Part shown: piece after piece, positions 1 through 11,075 of the stretch
How the letters are laid out: each line of letters starts with the position of its first letter
How positions within the stretch are numbered: the first letter of the stretch is position 1
DNA from: Sphingomonas sp.
Lineage (GTDB): Bacteria; Pseudomonadota; Alphaproteobacteria; Sphingomonadales; Sphingomonadaceae
Direction: 5' to 3'
NCBI RefSeq assembly: GCF_029239295.1
Contig: NZ_JAQZBC010000002.1
Span: forward strand, 248,001 to 312,000
Length of the DNA stretch: 64,000 nucleotides
Position numbers and translations under genes: made by a program
Notes under the pieces: model-generated
Seen by the model: only the letters and a program-made list of their open reading frames with translations
Told to the model about the DNA's origin: nothing
Database searches by the model: none

Positions 1-1022
1 CGGCAACTCTGGTGGCCGCCGACCGCGCGCTGCGGCGGCTCTCCTCCTCGGAGGCTGCGCCCCCGCCGCTCGACCTGCGCGCGCCACAGGGCAACGCACG
101 TGCCCAGGCGCTCGAAGCGTTCAACACGCCCGATGTCGACGTACTCGCGGTGATGCACGGACCTTTTGCCGCGCCCGAGATCCTGTACGGACAAAGCCGG
201 CGCTCCGCCCGCTACCTGGCGGTACTTGCGGATCAGGCACTGCGGATCGATCGCACCGGCATCGATCCGCTTAGCCGCGCGACCTTCACCCGCATGACTC
301 GTGCCGCCCCGACCGCAGGCTCTCGCAACACCGCCGCGTTTTTCGCAGTGTTCGGCATTTTCTTCCTGACGCTGTTCCTGTCGGGCCAGGTCGTCGGAAC
401 GATGGCGGAGGAGCGCAACAACAAGGTGATCGAGGTACTTGCCGCGGCCGTCCCGCTGGAAAGCGTGTTCCTGGGCAAGCTGCTCGGCATGTTCGGCGTT
501 GCCGTCCTCTTCGTCGGCTTCTGGGGACTGGTCGTAAGCCAGATTGGCGCCTTGCTACCGCCGGAGGTCGATATTGCGGATCTGACGCCGGCGGTTGGCT
601 TCCGCACCTTTGCCCTGCTGTTCGCGGCCTATTTCACCACTGCCTACCTTCTGCTCGGCTCGGTGTTCCTCGGCATCGGCGCGCAGGCGTCGACGATGCG
701 CGAAATCCAGATGCTGTCGCTGCCGATCACCGTGCTCCAGGTGGGCATGTTCGCGCTCGCCTCCGCCGCCGCGTCGAACCCGGGCAGCTGGGTGGCGCAA
801 CTGGCGGAGATATTCCCACTGTCCTCCCCCTTCGCCATGGCAGGGCGCGCGGCGAATTCGCCTGAACTGTGGCCGCACGTCGCGGCGCTCGCGTGGCAAT
901 TGCTGTGGGTGGCGATCTTCATCACCATTGGCGCGCGCCTGTTCCGCCGCGGCGTCCTTCAATCGGGAAGCCCGGCCGGCGGGTGGAAGAAGCTGTTTCG
1001 TCGCGGGTCGTCAGACCTTTGA
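1..1022 (+). CDS. ABC-2 type transporter permease, 5' partial
   Basis: This is the C-terminal part of a NatB-like ABC-2 permease. The reading frame is open to the left edge, so the true start lies outside the window and the GTG at 12 is probably internal. The visible 336 residues begin with an extracytoplasmic stretch, followed by several hydrophobic segments. A conserved EERNNKVIEVL motif lies directly after the first membrane segment, as in ABC-2_membrane_3 exporters of the Na+/drug/lipid type. The protein ends in a basic cytoplasmic tail. The ATPase partner would be expected upstream, outside the window. The substrate cannot be told from sequence. The next gene, a P450, is preceded by its own regulatory-looking palindrome and is probably a separate unit. 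Confidence 0.85.
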   Translation, partial: ATLVAADRALRRLSSSEAAPPPLDLRAPQGNARAQALEAFNTPDVDVLAVMHGPFAAPEILYGQSRRSARYLAVLADQALRIDRTGIDPLSRATFTRMTRAAPTAGSRNTAAFFAVFGIFFLTLFLSGQVVGTMAEERNNKVIEVLAAAVPLESVFLGKLLGMFGVAVLFVGFWGLVVSQIGALLPPEVDIADLTPAVGFRTFALLFAAYFTTAYLLLGSVFLGIGAQASTMREIQMLSLPITVLQVGMFALASAAASNPGSWVAQLAEIFPLSSPFAMAGRAANSPELWPHVAALAWQLLWVAIFITIGARLFRRGVLQSGSPAGGWKKLFRRGSSDL

Positions 1023-1035
1023 CCGCAACCCCTAT

Positions 1036-1049
1036 TGACAGTTCTGTCA
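1036..1049. promoter_or_regulatory. 14-bp perfect palindrome upstream of the CYP153-like gene
   Basis: The sequence TGACAGTTCTGTCA is a perfect inverted repeat (6-bp arms, 2-bp spacer), 38 bp before the P450 start. Its left arm lies inside a TTGACA hexamer (1035-1040) that could act as a -35 element, although a good -10 at standard spacing is not obvious. Short palindromes of the TGACAG..CTGTCA kind are typical TetR-family operators. That this one controls the P450 is inference, and no TetR gene is visible nearby. Confidence 0.5.
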
Positions 1050-1087
1050 GTTAGGGCTTCTCTCCATCCATAAGATACGGGAGAGAG

Positions 1088-2332
1088 ATGATGGCGACCC
1101 TTGCCAGGAGCGCGGTGGAGTCGGTTGATCCGTTCGATGTGAGCCGACCAGAGCTCTACCGTGACGACACCTGGCGGGCGCCCTTTGCGCGGCTGCGGGC
1201 CGAGGCGCCGGTGCACTATGTGTCGCATTCGGAATTCGGCCCCTATTGGTCGGTCTCTACCTACAAGCCGATCGTCGAGGTCGAATCGCTTCCGGACCTT
1301 TATTCTTCCGAGACGGGCGGCATCACGCTGGCCAATTTCGAGACGGATGATCCCAAGGCGGTGCGCATGCCGATGTTCATCGCGCGCGACCGGCCGGTGC
1401 ATACCGCGCAGCGGCGCACCGTCGCGCCCGCCTTCACCCCTTCCGAAATGACGCGCATGGCGGCCGATATTCGCCGTCGTACCGCGGAAGTGCTCGACCG
1501 GCTGCCCTGGAACGAGGAGTTCGACTGGGTCGACACCGTGTCGATCGAACTGACCACCGGCATGCTCGCCATCCTGTTCGATTTCCCGTGGGAGGACCGG
1601 CGCAAGCTGACCTTCTGGTCCGATTGGGCCGGGGATATCGAAATCATCAAGAACGACGAGCTGCGCCAGCAGCGGCTGATGCACATGTATGAGTGCGGCA
1701 GCTACTTCCGCAGGCTGTGGAACGAGCGGCTCGACAAGCCGCTTCAGCCCGATCTTATCAGCATGATGGTCCATTCCGATGCGATGCGGGAGATGGACGA
1801 CAATGAGTTCATCGGAAACCTGATCCTGCTGATCGTCGGCGGCAATGATACGACGCGCAACACCATGTCGGGGCTGGCCTATGGTCTCGACAAATATCCC
1901 GATCAGCGCGCCAAGCTGGAGGCCGACCCCTCCCTGATCCCCAATGCCGTCAGCGAACTGATCCGGTGGCAGACGCCGCTGGCCCATATGCGGCGCACTG
2001 CGACGCGCGATACCGAGCTGATGGGGCAGCAGATCAAGGCCGGGGACAAGCTGGCGCTCTGGTACATTTCCGGCAACCGTGACGAGAGCGTGTTCGGCGC
2101 GGATGCCGACGCGCTTGTGGTCGATCGCCCCAACGCCCGGCGGCACCTCGCCTTCGGCCACGGCATCCATCGCTGTGTCGGTGCGCGGCTCGCCGAATTG
2201 CAGATCGGCATCCTGCTGGAAGAAATGGCCAAGCGGCGCATGCGCGTGAACGTCACGGGTGCGCCCGATCGCGTATCGGCCTGTTTCGTCCACGGCTACC
2301 GCCGCCTTCCCGTCCAACTGAGCAAATACTGA
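1088..2332 (+). CDS. cytochrome P450, CYP153-like alkane/fatty-acid hydroxylase
   Basis: This soluble bacterial P450 has 414 residues. The oxygen-binding I-helix motif GGNDTTR is at 251-257, the K-helix ExxR at 290-293 (ELIR), and the haem loop FGHGIHRCVG at 356-365 with Cys363 as thiolate ligand. The RWQTPLAHMRRTA and LWYISGNRDE stretches match my memory of the CYP153 family, which hydroxylates the terminal carbon of medium-chain alkanes and fatty acids. Two ATGs (1088, 1091) follow the ribosome-binding site GGGAGAGAG; the first is used here. CYP153 genes usually sit beside a ferredoxin and a ferredoxin reductase, but neither is adjacent here, so electrons must come from partners elsewhere. 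A GC-rich hairpin follows the stop. Confidence 0.9.
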   Translation: MMATLARSAVESVDPFDVSRPELYRDDTWRAPFARLRAEAPVHYVSHSEFGPYWSVSTYKPIVEVESLPDLYSSETGGITLANFETDDPKAVRMPMFIARDRPVHTAQRRTVAPAFTPSEMTRMAADIRRRTAEVLDRLPWNEEFDWVDTVSIELTTGMLAILFDFPWEDRRKLTFWSDWAGDIEIIKNDELRQQRLMHMYECGSYFRRLWNERLDKPLQPDLISMMVHSDAMREMDDNEFIGNLILLIVGGNDTTRNTMSGLAYGLDKYPDQRAKLEADPSLIPNAVSELIRWQTPLAHMRRTATRDTELMGQQIKAGDKLALWYISGNRDESVFGADADALVVDRPNARRHLAFGHGIHRCVGARLAELQIGILLEEMAKRRMRVNVTGAPDRVSACFVHGYRRLPVQLSKY

Positions 2333-2339
2333 TGTGGTA

Positions 2340-2370
2340 GCGCGGCGGCTGCGACTGTCCGCCGCCGCGC
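2340..2370 (+). terminator. GC-rich hairpin after the P450 gene
   Basis: A 9-bp perfect stem (GCGCGGCGG / CCGCCGCGC) with a 13-nt loop starts 7 nt after the P450 stop. It has no U-run, so it is either a weak intrinsic terminator or an mRNA 3'-end stabiliser. Confidence 0.4.
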
Positions 2371-2433
2371 GCCCGCATCTTGCCTCCCGCCCGGCGCGCA
2401 CCTTATGCTGGCGCGACCGGCCGAGGGGGGCTC

Positions 2434-3531
2434 ATGTCAAACGCAATCGACGCAGGCGCTGACCGCGCGAGGGGCGGGCTGATCGGCCCAGCGGTGGAGC
2501 CGACCGCCGTCGCTCACCATCAGCATCACCATCCAACCCACTGCCTGAACTGCGACACGATGCTGATCGGCCCGCACTGCCACGTCTGCGGGCAATCGGG
2601 CCATGTCCATCGCACCGCCGGCGCAATCGTCCATGATATCGCCCACGGCGTCTTCCATTTCGAAGGAAAGATCTGGCGAACATTACCGATGCTGGTGCGC
2701 CAGCCGGGGCTTCTCACGCGGCGCTATGTCGACGGCCAGCGCGCGCGGTTTGTCTCGCCGCTCGCCATGTTCCTCTTCACCGTGTTCCTCATGTTCGCAA
2801 TCGTTGCAAACCTGCCGGGATGGACGTTTGCGGGGGGCGATGCGCTCGCCTCGGGGCTGTCTGGCGGCATGTCCGAAACGCGCGCCAAGGTGGCGGGCGA
2901 GCGTGCAAAGGCCGAGGCCAAGATCGCCGACTACAGCCGCCGGCTGACCGGCGAACGGCAAAAGGCTGACCCGAAAGGCGAGCGGATTGCGTCGCTTGAG
3001 CGCAGGCTAACCGAGGCGCGTGAAACCGCCGCTGATCTGCGCCGGGCCGAGCAGTTGCTGCCGCAGCGCGGTGTCAGTGAACTGTCGCGCGGGACGGGAG
3101 AGAGCTGGCTTGATGCCAAGCTGCGCCATGCGCGGGAGAACCCGACGCTGCTGCTCTACAAGATGAAGACGTCGGCTTATAAGTTTAGCTGGGCGCTGAT
3201 CCCGCTGTCGGTCCCGTTCCTGTGGCTGCTGTTCCCGTTTAACCGGCGCTTCGGCCTCTACGATCACGCGGTTTTCGCGACGTACTCGCTCACCTTCATG
3301 TCGCTGCTGACGATCGCGGCGGCAATCCTGGCGTCGCTGGCGGTCCCCGCGCAATTGCTGATCACGGTCGTTTCCATGATCGCGCCGATCCACATCTATA
3401 AACAGCTGCGCGGCACCTACGCCCTGGGTCGCAAAAGCGCGCTGCTGCGGACGGCTGCGCTGCTCCTGTTCATCATGGCGGCGATCATCCCCGCCTTCAC
3501 GTTCCTGCTAGTCTATCTGGGCGTCGCCTGA
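2434..3531 (+). CDS. DUF3667 domain membrane protein
   Basis: This is a 365-residue protein of unknown function. The N-terminal His-rich stretch (HHQHHHP) leads into a zinc-ribbon-like pair, CLNC and CHVCGQ. Next comes the conserved FEGKIWRTLPMLVRQPGLLTRRY block that defines DUF3667. A first hydrophobic segment (around PLAMFLFTVFLMF) is followed by a charged coiled-coil-like insert with many KAEAK/RLTEAR heptads. Several C-terminal membrane segments follow. The ATG at 2434 is chosen because GAGGGGGG lies just upstream; the frame stays open further upstream to 2380 without a ribosome-binding site. It converges on ftsH across a strong hairpin. The function is unknown; the zinc ribbon plus membrane anchor suggests a role in membrane-associated assembly or transport, but that is a guess. 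Confidence 0.8.
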   Translation: MSNAIDAGADRARGGLIGPAVEPTAVAHHQHHHPTHCLNCDTMLIGPHCHVCGQSGHVHRTAGAIVHDIAHGVFHFEGKIWRTLPMLVRQPGLLTRRYVDGQRARFVSPLAMFLFTVFLMFAIVANLPGWTFAGGDALASGLSGGMSETRAKVAGERAKAEAKIADYSRRLTGERQKADPKGERIASLERRLTEARETAADLRRAEQLLPQRGVSELSRGTGESWLDAKLRHARENPTLLLYKMKTSAYKFSWALIPLSVPFLWLLFPFNRRFGLYDHAVFATYSLTFMSLLTIAAAILASLAVPAQLLITVVSMIAPIHIYKQLRGTYALGRKSALLRTAALLLFIMAAIIPAFTFLLVYLGVA

Positions 3532-3589
3532 GGTAATCCGATGGATTTGCGCACCTAGCGCGCGTTACGCTTGCCATACACCCAAACGA

Positions 3590-3616
3590 CAAATGCCGGG
3601 CGATGCCCGGCATTTG
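3590..3616. terminator. bidirectional hairpin between DUF3667 gene and ftsH
   Basis: A perfect 12-bp stem (CAAATGCCGGGC / GCCCGGCATTTG) with a 3-nt loop separates two convergent genes. T-rich sequence follows on the minus strand (TCGTTTG), so it probably terminates ftsH and may serve both directions. Confidence 0.75.
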
Positions 3617-3680
3617 AACGTTCCGTTTGCCGTGATGACTGGCAAGCGGCGGTGCCCGTCCAGCAATCATTGAACAGCGA

Positions 3681-5645
<1,965 letters not shown>

Positions 5646-5720
5646 GCCGTACCTTTCACGCCCTGCAATGTAGGCTGCGCCGGGTTAATGGCAATGGAAC
5701 GGGACGCAGAATTCGCTCGC

Positions 5721-6704
5721 TCAGACTGATCGACGCGGCGGTGCCTCACGGAAGTACCAGCTGCCCCGCCGGGTGCCCGCCACCACCCCGCCCTGCGTCG
5801 CCCGGCGGCCGCTCAGCAACGCGTCGAGCAGCGGCTCGACATTGGCTGCCTCGTCGAACGCCGGCGTGGTGATTCCCGCCGCCGCCCGCACGACGATGAT
5901 CGCGCGGCGGGCCAAGCGCCGGAGGGTGTCGCGCGGCAGCCCCTGATGGCTCAGCTGGACGCCATCGACGCGAATCTCGGCGCGCTCACGCCAGAAGAGC
6001 GCCGCAATCTCCGCCAGTTCGCGCTCGGCCTCACCGACCGCAGCGGCGGTTCGTGCCAGCGCCGGCGGATCAAGCCATTCGTTGCGATCGAGCAGCTGAC
6101 GAAAACGGGTGCGATCATGCCGCAGGTCGTGATTGGCAGGATCGTCGATGAACGGCAGCCCGGCGCGGCGGACGGTGGCGCGCAATGCGGCACGGCGCCA
6201 CGACAGCAGCGGGCGCACCACCGATGCGCCGCTGATCGTTGTCGCCGGGCGTATGGCGGCGAGCCCAGTGACCCCCGATCCGCGCGATGCGCGCATCAGG
6301 AACGTTTCGGCCTGGTCGTCGGCATGGTGGGCGGTGGCGATCGCCATCGCCTGGCGACGCTCGGCCCAGGTAGCCAGCGCATCGTAGCGCCCTTCGCGCG
6401 CTCGCGCCTGCACGCTGGCGCCCTCAATCGGCGCGCTGACCGTCAGAATGTCGTGCGGGATGCGCAATGTGGCGGCCTCTCGCCCGACCATCCGCGCTTC
6501 CTCTGCCGCTTCGGGGCGCAGGCCGTGATCCACCGTGGCGGCGATGACCGCGTCAGGAAAGGCAAGCGCCGCGAGCACCAGTAACGCCATGCTGTCCGGT
6601 CCGCCCGACACCGCGACCCCAATCGGGCGCTCACGCGTCGGCGCCTCGCGGGTCAGGCCGATCAGATCCTGGCGGAACCGGACGACTTCCGGGTGATCAG
6701 CCAC
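5721..6704 (-). CDS. tilS: tRNA(Ile)-lysidine synthetase TilS
   Basis: TilS uses ATP and lysine to convert C34 of the CAU-anticodon tRNA-Ile to lysidine, which allows AUA decoding. The protein has 327 residues, the short form without a long C-terminal domain. The PP-loop motif SGGPDS is at 33-38, followed by the family blocks TVDHGLRPEA, ATAHHADDQAETFLMR and RPLLSWRR. It sits 4 bp after cpoB and 75 bp before ftsH on the same strand, so the three are probably cotranscribed. TilS is essential in most bacteria. Confidence 0.96.
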   Translation of the reverse strand: MADHPEVVRFRQDLIGLTREAPTRERPIGVAVSGGPDSMALLVLAALAFPDAVIAATVDHGLRPEAAEEARMVGREAATLRIPHDILTVSAPIEGASVQARAREGRYDALATWAERRQAMAIATAHHADDQAETFLMRASRGSGVTGLAAIRPATTISGASVVRPLLSWRRAALRATVRRAGLPFIDDPANHDLRHDRTRFRQLLDRNEWLDPPALARTAAAVGEAERELAEIAALFWRERAEIRVDGVQLSHQGLPRDTLRRLARRAIIVVRAAAGITTPAFDEAANVEPLLDALLSGRRATQGGVVAGTRRGSWYFREAPPRRSV

Positions 6705-6708
6705 AGGC

Positions 6709-7656
6709 TCACTTGCACTTGGCAGCGGTGCGCGCCCGCGCGACGTCGTCCTTCATGCCCTGGCCGATCTTGTCGCCATAGACGTCGGTCAGCTCACCAT
6801 AGACCTTGCACGCGTCGGCCGGCTTGTTGAGCTTCAACAGCGCCTGTCCCAGGTAATAAAGGCTTTCCGGCGCGCGCTCGCCATCCGGATATTTCTTGTA
6901 ATTGTCGTAGAAGGCGATCGACGCGAGGCTCGGCTTGCCATCGTCCAGATAGGACCGGCCCAGCAGGTTCTGCGCATAGCTCGCCCGGCGTGACTTGGGA
7001 TAGGTCGCCACCACCTTCTTCAACTGATCGGCCGCTTCCGGATAGCGCTTGGCCGCCCACAATCGATAACCGTAGATATAGTCGTCCTCGTCGGCCTTGC
7101 CGGTCGACGGCTTCTCGACCGCACCGGCCCCAGCGGGCTTGCTGGCCGTCGACGTGCCAGCAACCTGCCCCTCAAGGCTGCCGCCGCCGCGGGTCGGGCT
7201 GGTCGTGCCGGTCGACGCACTCGCCGGGCGAGGCGGCGGCGGCACCACCGGCCCGCCGGTGCCCAGATTGCTGGCCGTTGCATCGCCGCCGAGGCCACCG
7301 TCCAGCCGCGCGTCAGTCGCCTTCTTATAGGCGGTGAACTGATCCTCCAGCTGGCGCACGCGATATTGCGTCTGCTCGATTTGCCCGGTCATGCTGGCGA
7401 TCTGCTGTTCCAGCGACGACACGCGCTGCGTCAGGTCAAGCACCGCGCTGGAGGCGGGCGACCCGATCTCTTCGGGAGCGGCCTGCGGCGCTCGCACCTG
7501 CGGTTCCAGATACGCGGCGGCGCCACCGGGGAATACCTTGCGCTGGACGGCCCGCATCTCGCTCTCGAGCTTCCCGACGCGGCCCTCCAGGCCCGATTGC
7601 GCTGCAACCGGCGTCGCCGCAGCAGACATCATGGCGACAATGAGGAACTTACGCAT
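6709..7656 (-). CDS. cpoB: Tol-Pal system coordinator CpoB (YbgF)
   Basis: This periplasmic protein links the Tol-Pal envelope constriction machine to peptidoglycan synthesis at division. It has 315 residues. A signal peptide (MRKFLIVAMMSAAATPVAAQ) is followed by an N-terminal coiled coil with leucine heptads (LEGRVGKLESEMRAVQ and TQRVSSLEQQIA). A Pro/Gly/Ser/Thr-rich linker comes next. A C-terminal TPR domain of about three repeats carries YGYRLWAAKRYPEAADQLKK and YDNYKKYPDGERAPESLYYLG. In many proteobacteria this gene ends the tol-pal operon; here tol-pal is not in the window and the gene leads tilS-ftsH instead. Confidence 0.92.
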   Translation of the reverse strand: MRKFLIVAMMSAAATPVAAQSGLEGRVGKLESEMRAVQRKVFPGGAAAYLEPQVRAPQAAPEEIGSPASSAVLDLTQRVSSLEQQIASMTGQIEQTQYRVRQLEDQFTAYKKATDARLDGGLGGDATASNLGTGGPVVPPPPRPASASTGTTSPTRGGGSLEGQVAGTSTASKPAGAGAVEKPSTGKADEDDYIYGYRLWAAKRYPEAADQLKKVVATYPKSRRASYAQNLLGRSYLDDGKPSLASIAFYDNYKKYPDGERAPESLYYLGQALLKLNKPADACKVYGELTDVYGDKIGQGMKDDVARARTAAKCK

Positions 7657-7731
7657 CAGTCAATGCCCCCGGAACAGGTTGATATCGCGCTATAGCTACA
7701 CACGCTTGCCTGTCGCCAGCCTTAAGGCCGA

Positions 7732-8649
7732 TCAGTTCGCCGGAACGCTGGTCCCTGCGCCAACCGCAGCACCCGCAGCAGCATCGGACGTGGCGAACGC
7801 CGGCGGCACGGCCGCGCTGGTGCGGGCGCCGGCGACCGCCGGGCTGGCGGTAGGCGATGCTGCAGGCGCGGGTGCGCCCTCGCCGCCGATCCGCGCCGCG
7901 AGCGCCGCTGCACCCACCGGAACGTCCTTGATCGGGCGAGCGCCACTGCCCAGCGGCGGCAGTGCAGAACCGTTCAGCGTCACTTGCAATTTGTCGGGCC
8001 GCCCGACGTTGATCTTGGGGTCGTTCGCGTCCGCCGGCACGTCATAGCGCTCACCCGGCTTCATCGTGCCCAGATACAGCGTCTTGTCCGCCGCATCATA
8101 GACGCGCAGCCATACCTCGTCGGTCGCGACCAGCGAGACTTGGTCGGCGCGGCGCGGCACCTGCGTCGGCTGCGCGGCGGGAACGGCCACCGCGACGGAG
8201 GGGCTGGCGGCAGGCGCATCGCCCTCACCGTGGAACAGCCCACTCGCAAACCACAGCACCGCCAGAACGGCTACAGCCAGCGCCAGACCGGCGGCAACCA
8301 CCACCATCCCGCGGCTTGGCACGCGCGCGGGATCGGCAATCTCATAGGGCTGATATTGCGGCGTCGTACGCGGCGACTTCAACGCCTCGACGCGGACGTC
8401 GCGCGCCAGCACGACCTCGTCCTCGCCCACGGCACGGGCATAGGCCCGCACGAAGCCGACCGCATAGGTCGGCGACGGCAGCGCCCCATAGTTCGAAGCC
8501 TCGATCGCCTCCAGGTGACGCAGCGGCACGCGTGTGCGCGCGCCGATTTCGGCCAGCGACATGCCTTGCTGCTCGCGGGCGGCGCGCAGCCTCTCACCAA
8601 CAGGTTGCGGGAAGAGCGTCGCGTTATCGCCGCGCTCGGCCTCAGTCAT
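7732..8649 (-). CDS. RodZ-like helix-turn-helix membrane protein (DUF4115)
   Basis: This 305-residue protein has the RodZ layout. An N-terminal HTH_25 domain (GERLRAAREQQGMSLAEIG ... LRHLEAIEASNY) is followed by one transmembrane helix (MVVVAAGLALAVAVLAVLWF). A Pro/Ala-rich periplasmic linker and a C-terminal DUF4115 beta domain (DEVWLRVYDAADKTLYLGTMKPGE) complete it. RodZ links MreB to the elongation machinery and shapes rods. The ATG at 8649 is chosen because GGAG lies about 9 nt upstream and it begins close to the HTH; the frame extends to 8733 with unlikely sequence. A role in cell shape follows from the family and is not shown here. Confidence 0.85.
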   Translation of the reverse strand: MTEAERGDNATLFPQPVGERLRAAREQQGMSLAEIGARTRVPLRHLEAIEASNYGALPSPTYAVGFVRAYARAVGEDEVVLARDVRVEALKSPRTTPQYQPYEIADPARVPSRGMVVVAAGLALAVAVLAVLWFASGLFHGEGDAPAASPSVAVAVPAAQPTQVPRRADQVSLVATDEVWLRVYDAADKTLYLGTMKPGERYDVPADANDPKINVGRPDKLQVTLNGSALPPLGSGARPIKDVPVGAAALAARIGGEGAPAPAASPTASPAVAGARTSAAVPPAFATSDAAAGAAVGAGTSVPAN

Positions 8650-8776
8650 TCGCTTCTCCGCTTCGGGCGGACTGCCCCGTCCGTCCTCGCCCGCACGTCT
8701 CACAGAGCAGGCTATCTGTGTCAATCGAGCCACACGTCTTTTGATCGGTGCCGGCGCTCCGTTCAGCGCCGTTTGC

Positions 8777-11047
8777 TCAGCCGAGCTCGACCCCGTTCGC
8801 TTCGGCCCATTGCGTCAGCACGGTGCGCATGTCGCGCGGGGGTGCGGCGAGCAGCCGCGTCATCTCGGCGGAGATAGCGGCGCGGTCGAGCGTGCGGACC
8901 ATCGCCTTGATCGGGCCGACGGCTGCAGGGGTGATCGAGAAGCGATCGATCCCGATACCGATCAGCGCCATCGCCTCCAGCGGCCTGCCACCCATTTCGC
9001 CGCAGACGGCAACCGGCACGCCGGCAACGCGGCTCGGCTCCAGCACCGAACCGATGAAGCGCAGAATGGACGCCGACAGCCAGTCGTACCGTTCCGCCAG
9101 CTTCGGATTGGCGCGATCCGCGGCAAACAGGAATTGCGTCAGATCGTTGGTCCCGATCGACAGGAAATCGACCTGCGGCAGCAGCAGGTCGAGCTGATAG
9201 GCAAGGCTCGGGACCTCCAGCATCGCGCCGTAGCGCACTTCGTTGGGCAGCCGCCGGTGCCGCGAGGCGACCCAGGCGCGCTGTTGTTCGAACAGCGCGC
9301 GCGCCTCGTCAAATTCCCAAGCCTCGCTCACCATCGGGAACATGACGTGTAGCGTCCGCCCAGCCGCCGCCTCGAGCAGCGCGCGCGCCTGCGCCTTCAT
9401 CAAACCGTTACGCTCCAGCGCCAGGCGGAGCGCGCGCCAGCCCATCGCCGGATTTTCCTCCTCGCCGTCGTGCTGGATCAGATAGGGAAGCGCCTTGTCG
9501 CCGCCGATGTCGACGGTGCGGAAGACCACCGGGCGCTCGTCCGCAACGTCCAGCACCTCGCGGTACAATCGCTGCTGGCGTTCGCGCTGCGGCAAGGTGG
9601 CGGAAACCAGGAACTGGAATTCGGTACGGAACAGCCCGATGCCGTCGGCGCCGGTCACGTCCAGCGCGCCCACATCGTCGCGCAGACCGGCATTGATCAT
9701 CACGGTCACGCGATGCCCGTCCTTCGTCGTGGGCGCGACATCGCGCAGCGCCGCATAGGCGGCGCGTCGCTTCTGGCGCAGCGCCAGCTTGGCATCGAAC
9801 GCCTCCTCCATCGCGCTCGACGGGCGGACCACGACCGACCCACCGTTAACGTCAAGCAGCAGCAGGTCCCCCTCAGCGATCTGCCGACGCACCTCCCGCA
9901 CGCGGCCCAGCACCGGCACGCCCATCGCGCGCGCCACAATGGTGACGTGCGCGGTCAGGGATCCTTCCTCCAGGATCACGCCCTTCAGCCGCCGACGGTC
10001 ATATTCCAACAACTCGGCCGGCCCCAGATTGCGCGCGATCAAAATGGTGTCCTGTCGCAGCCCCAGTTGCGCCGCGGTACCCATCTGACCCGACACGATG
10101 CGCAGCAGGCGGTTCGACAGATCCTCCAAATCATGCATCCGGTCGGCGAGCAGCGGATCGTCGATCTGCCGCATCCGCTGGCGCGTGCGCTGCTGCACCC
10201 GCTCGATCGCCGCCTCGGCAGTTAGGCCGCTGTCGATGGCCTCGTTGATGCGTCGCGACCAACCCTCATCATAGGCGAACATCTTGTAGGTCTCGAGCAC
10301 CTCCTCATGCTCGCCCCCGCCGCCGAACTCAGCCTCGCGCGTCATCTTGTCGATCTGTTCGCGCATTTTGTCGAACGCGGCATAGACACGGTGCCGCTCC
10401 GCCTCGACATCCTCGGCGACGGTATGCTCAATATGGATACGCGGCTGGTGAAACACCGCGTAGCCCGCGCCCATTCCCTCGACCAGCTTTTGCCCGGTCA
10501 GCCGGATGCTGGCGGTGGAGGATTGCGGCCGGTCGCGCACCCCGGCGGGGTCGATCAGGCCTGCATTGGCGATCAGCTCGCTCAACACCATCGCGACTGT
10601 CTGCAGCGCCTCGATCTCGACATCTGCATAGCGGCGCGGGTCGGCATGCTGCACCGCCAGAACGCCGACTGAGCGTTCGCGCCGGATAATCGGCACGCCG
10701 GCGAAACTGTGGAAACGATCCTCACCCGTTTCGGGCTTGTACGCGAAATCGGGGTGGCTCGCCGCCTCGTCCAGGTTCAGCACTTCGCTGTTCTGCGCGA
10801 TCGTGCCGACCAGGCCTTCGCCCAGCGCCAGCTTGGTCACATGAACCGCGTCGGGAGAGAGGCCGCGCGTCGCAAACAGTTCCAGCACGCCTTCGCGCAG
10901 GAGGTAGATCGAACAGACTTCGCTGTTCAGCGCCTCACCGATGATGTCGACGACCTGGTTCAGCTTGGCCTGCGCGTTGGACCGCGCCGCCATCACGTCA
11001 TGGAGATTGACGAGGATTTCGCGGGCGGAAGCGGCGGCAGAAAGCAT
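8777..11047 (-). CDS. ptsP: phosphoenolpyruvate-protein phosphotransferase PtsP (EI-Ntr)
   Basis: This is the enzyme I of the nitrogen-related phosphotransfer system. It takes phosphate from PEP and passes it to NPr (PtsO), not primarily for sugar import. It has 756 residues. An N-terminal GAF domain spans about 20-165. The EI N-terminal domain and phosphohistidine swivel domain follow, with the active His367 in SLTAHVTIVARAMG. The C-terminal PEP-binding barrel carries GLFRTEFQFL, IGTNDLTQF and the catalytic cysteine in VAVCGEMGG. The GAF domain distinguishes it from sugar-type PtsI and may sense a small metabolite. The upstream gene ends 69 bp away across a hairpin. Confidence 0.96.
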   Translation of the reverse strand: MLSAAASAREILVNLHDVMAARSNAQAKLNQVVDIIGEALNSEVCSIYLLREGVLELFATRGLSPDAVHVTKLALGEGLVGTIAQNSEVLNLDEAASHPDFAYKPETGEDRFHSFAGVPIIRRERSVGVLAVQHADPRRYADVEIEALQTVAMVLSELIANAGLIDPAGVRDRPQSSTASIRLTGQKLVEGMGAGYAVFHQPRIHIEHTVAEDVEAERHRVYAAFDKMREQIDKMTREAEFGGGGEHEEVLETYKMFAYDEGWSRRINEAIDSGLTAEAAIERVQQRTRQRMRQIDDPLLADRMHDLEDLSNRLLRIVSGQMGTAAQLGLRQDTILIARNLGPAELLEYDRRRLKGVILEEGSLTAHVTIVARAMGVPVLGRVREVRRQIAEGDLLLLDVNGGSVVVRPSSAMEEAFDAKLALRQKRRAAYAALRDVAPTTKDGHRVTVMINAGLRDDVGALDVTGADGIGLFRTEFQFLVSATLPQRERQQRLYREVLDVADERPVVFRTVDIGGDKALPYLIQHDGEEENPAMGWRALRLALERNGLMKAQARALLEAAAGRTLHVMFPMVSEAWEFDEARALFEQQRAWVASRHRRLPNEVRYGAMLEVPSLAYQLDLLLPQVDFLSIGTNDLTQFLFAADRANPKLAERYDWLSASILRFIGSVLEPSRVAGVPVAVCGEMGGRPLEAMALIGIGIDRFSITPAAVGPIKAMVRTLDRAAISAEMTRLLAAPPRDMRTVLTQWAEANGVELG

Positions 11048-11075
11048 GACGCTGGGCTAGCAGGCGAAGGGGCTG

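Noticed and set aside
959..2401. 480-residue minus-strand ORF across the P450 gene
   Set aside because: It is antisense to a P450 with all conserved motifs, is Arg/His/Gly-rich without a recognisable domain, and is a usual by-product of high GC codon bias.
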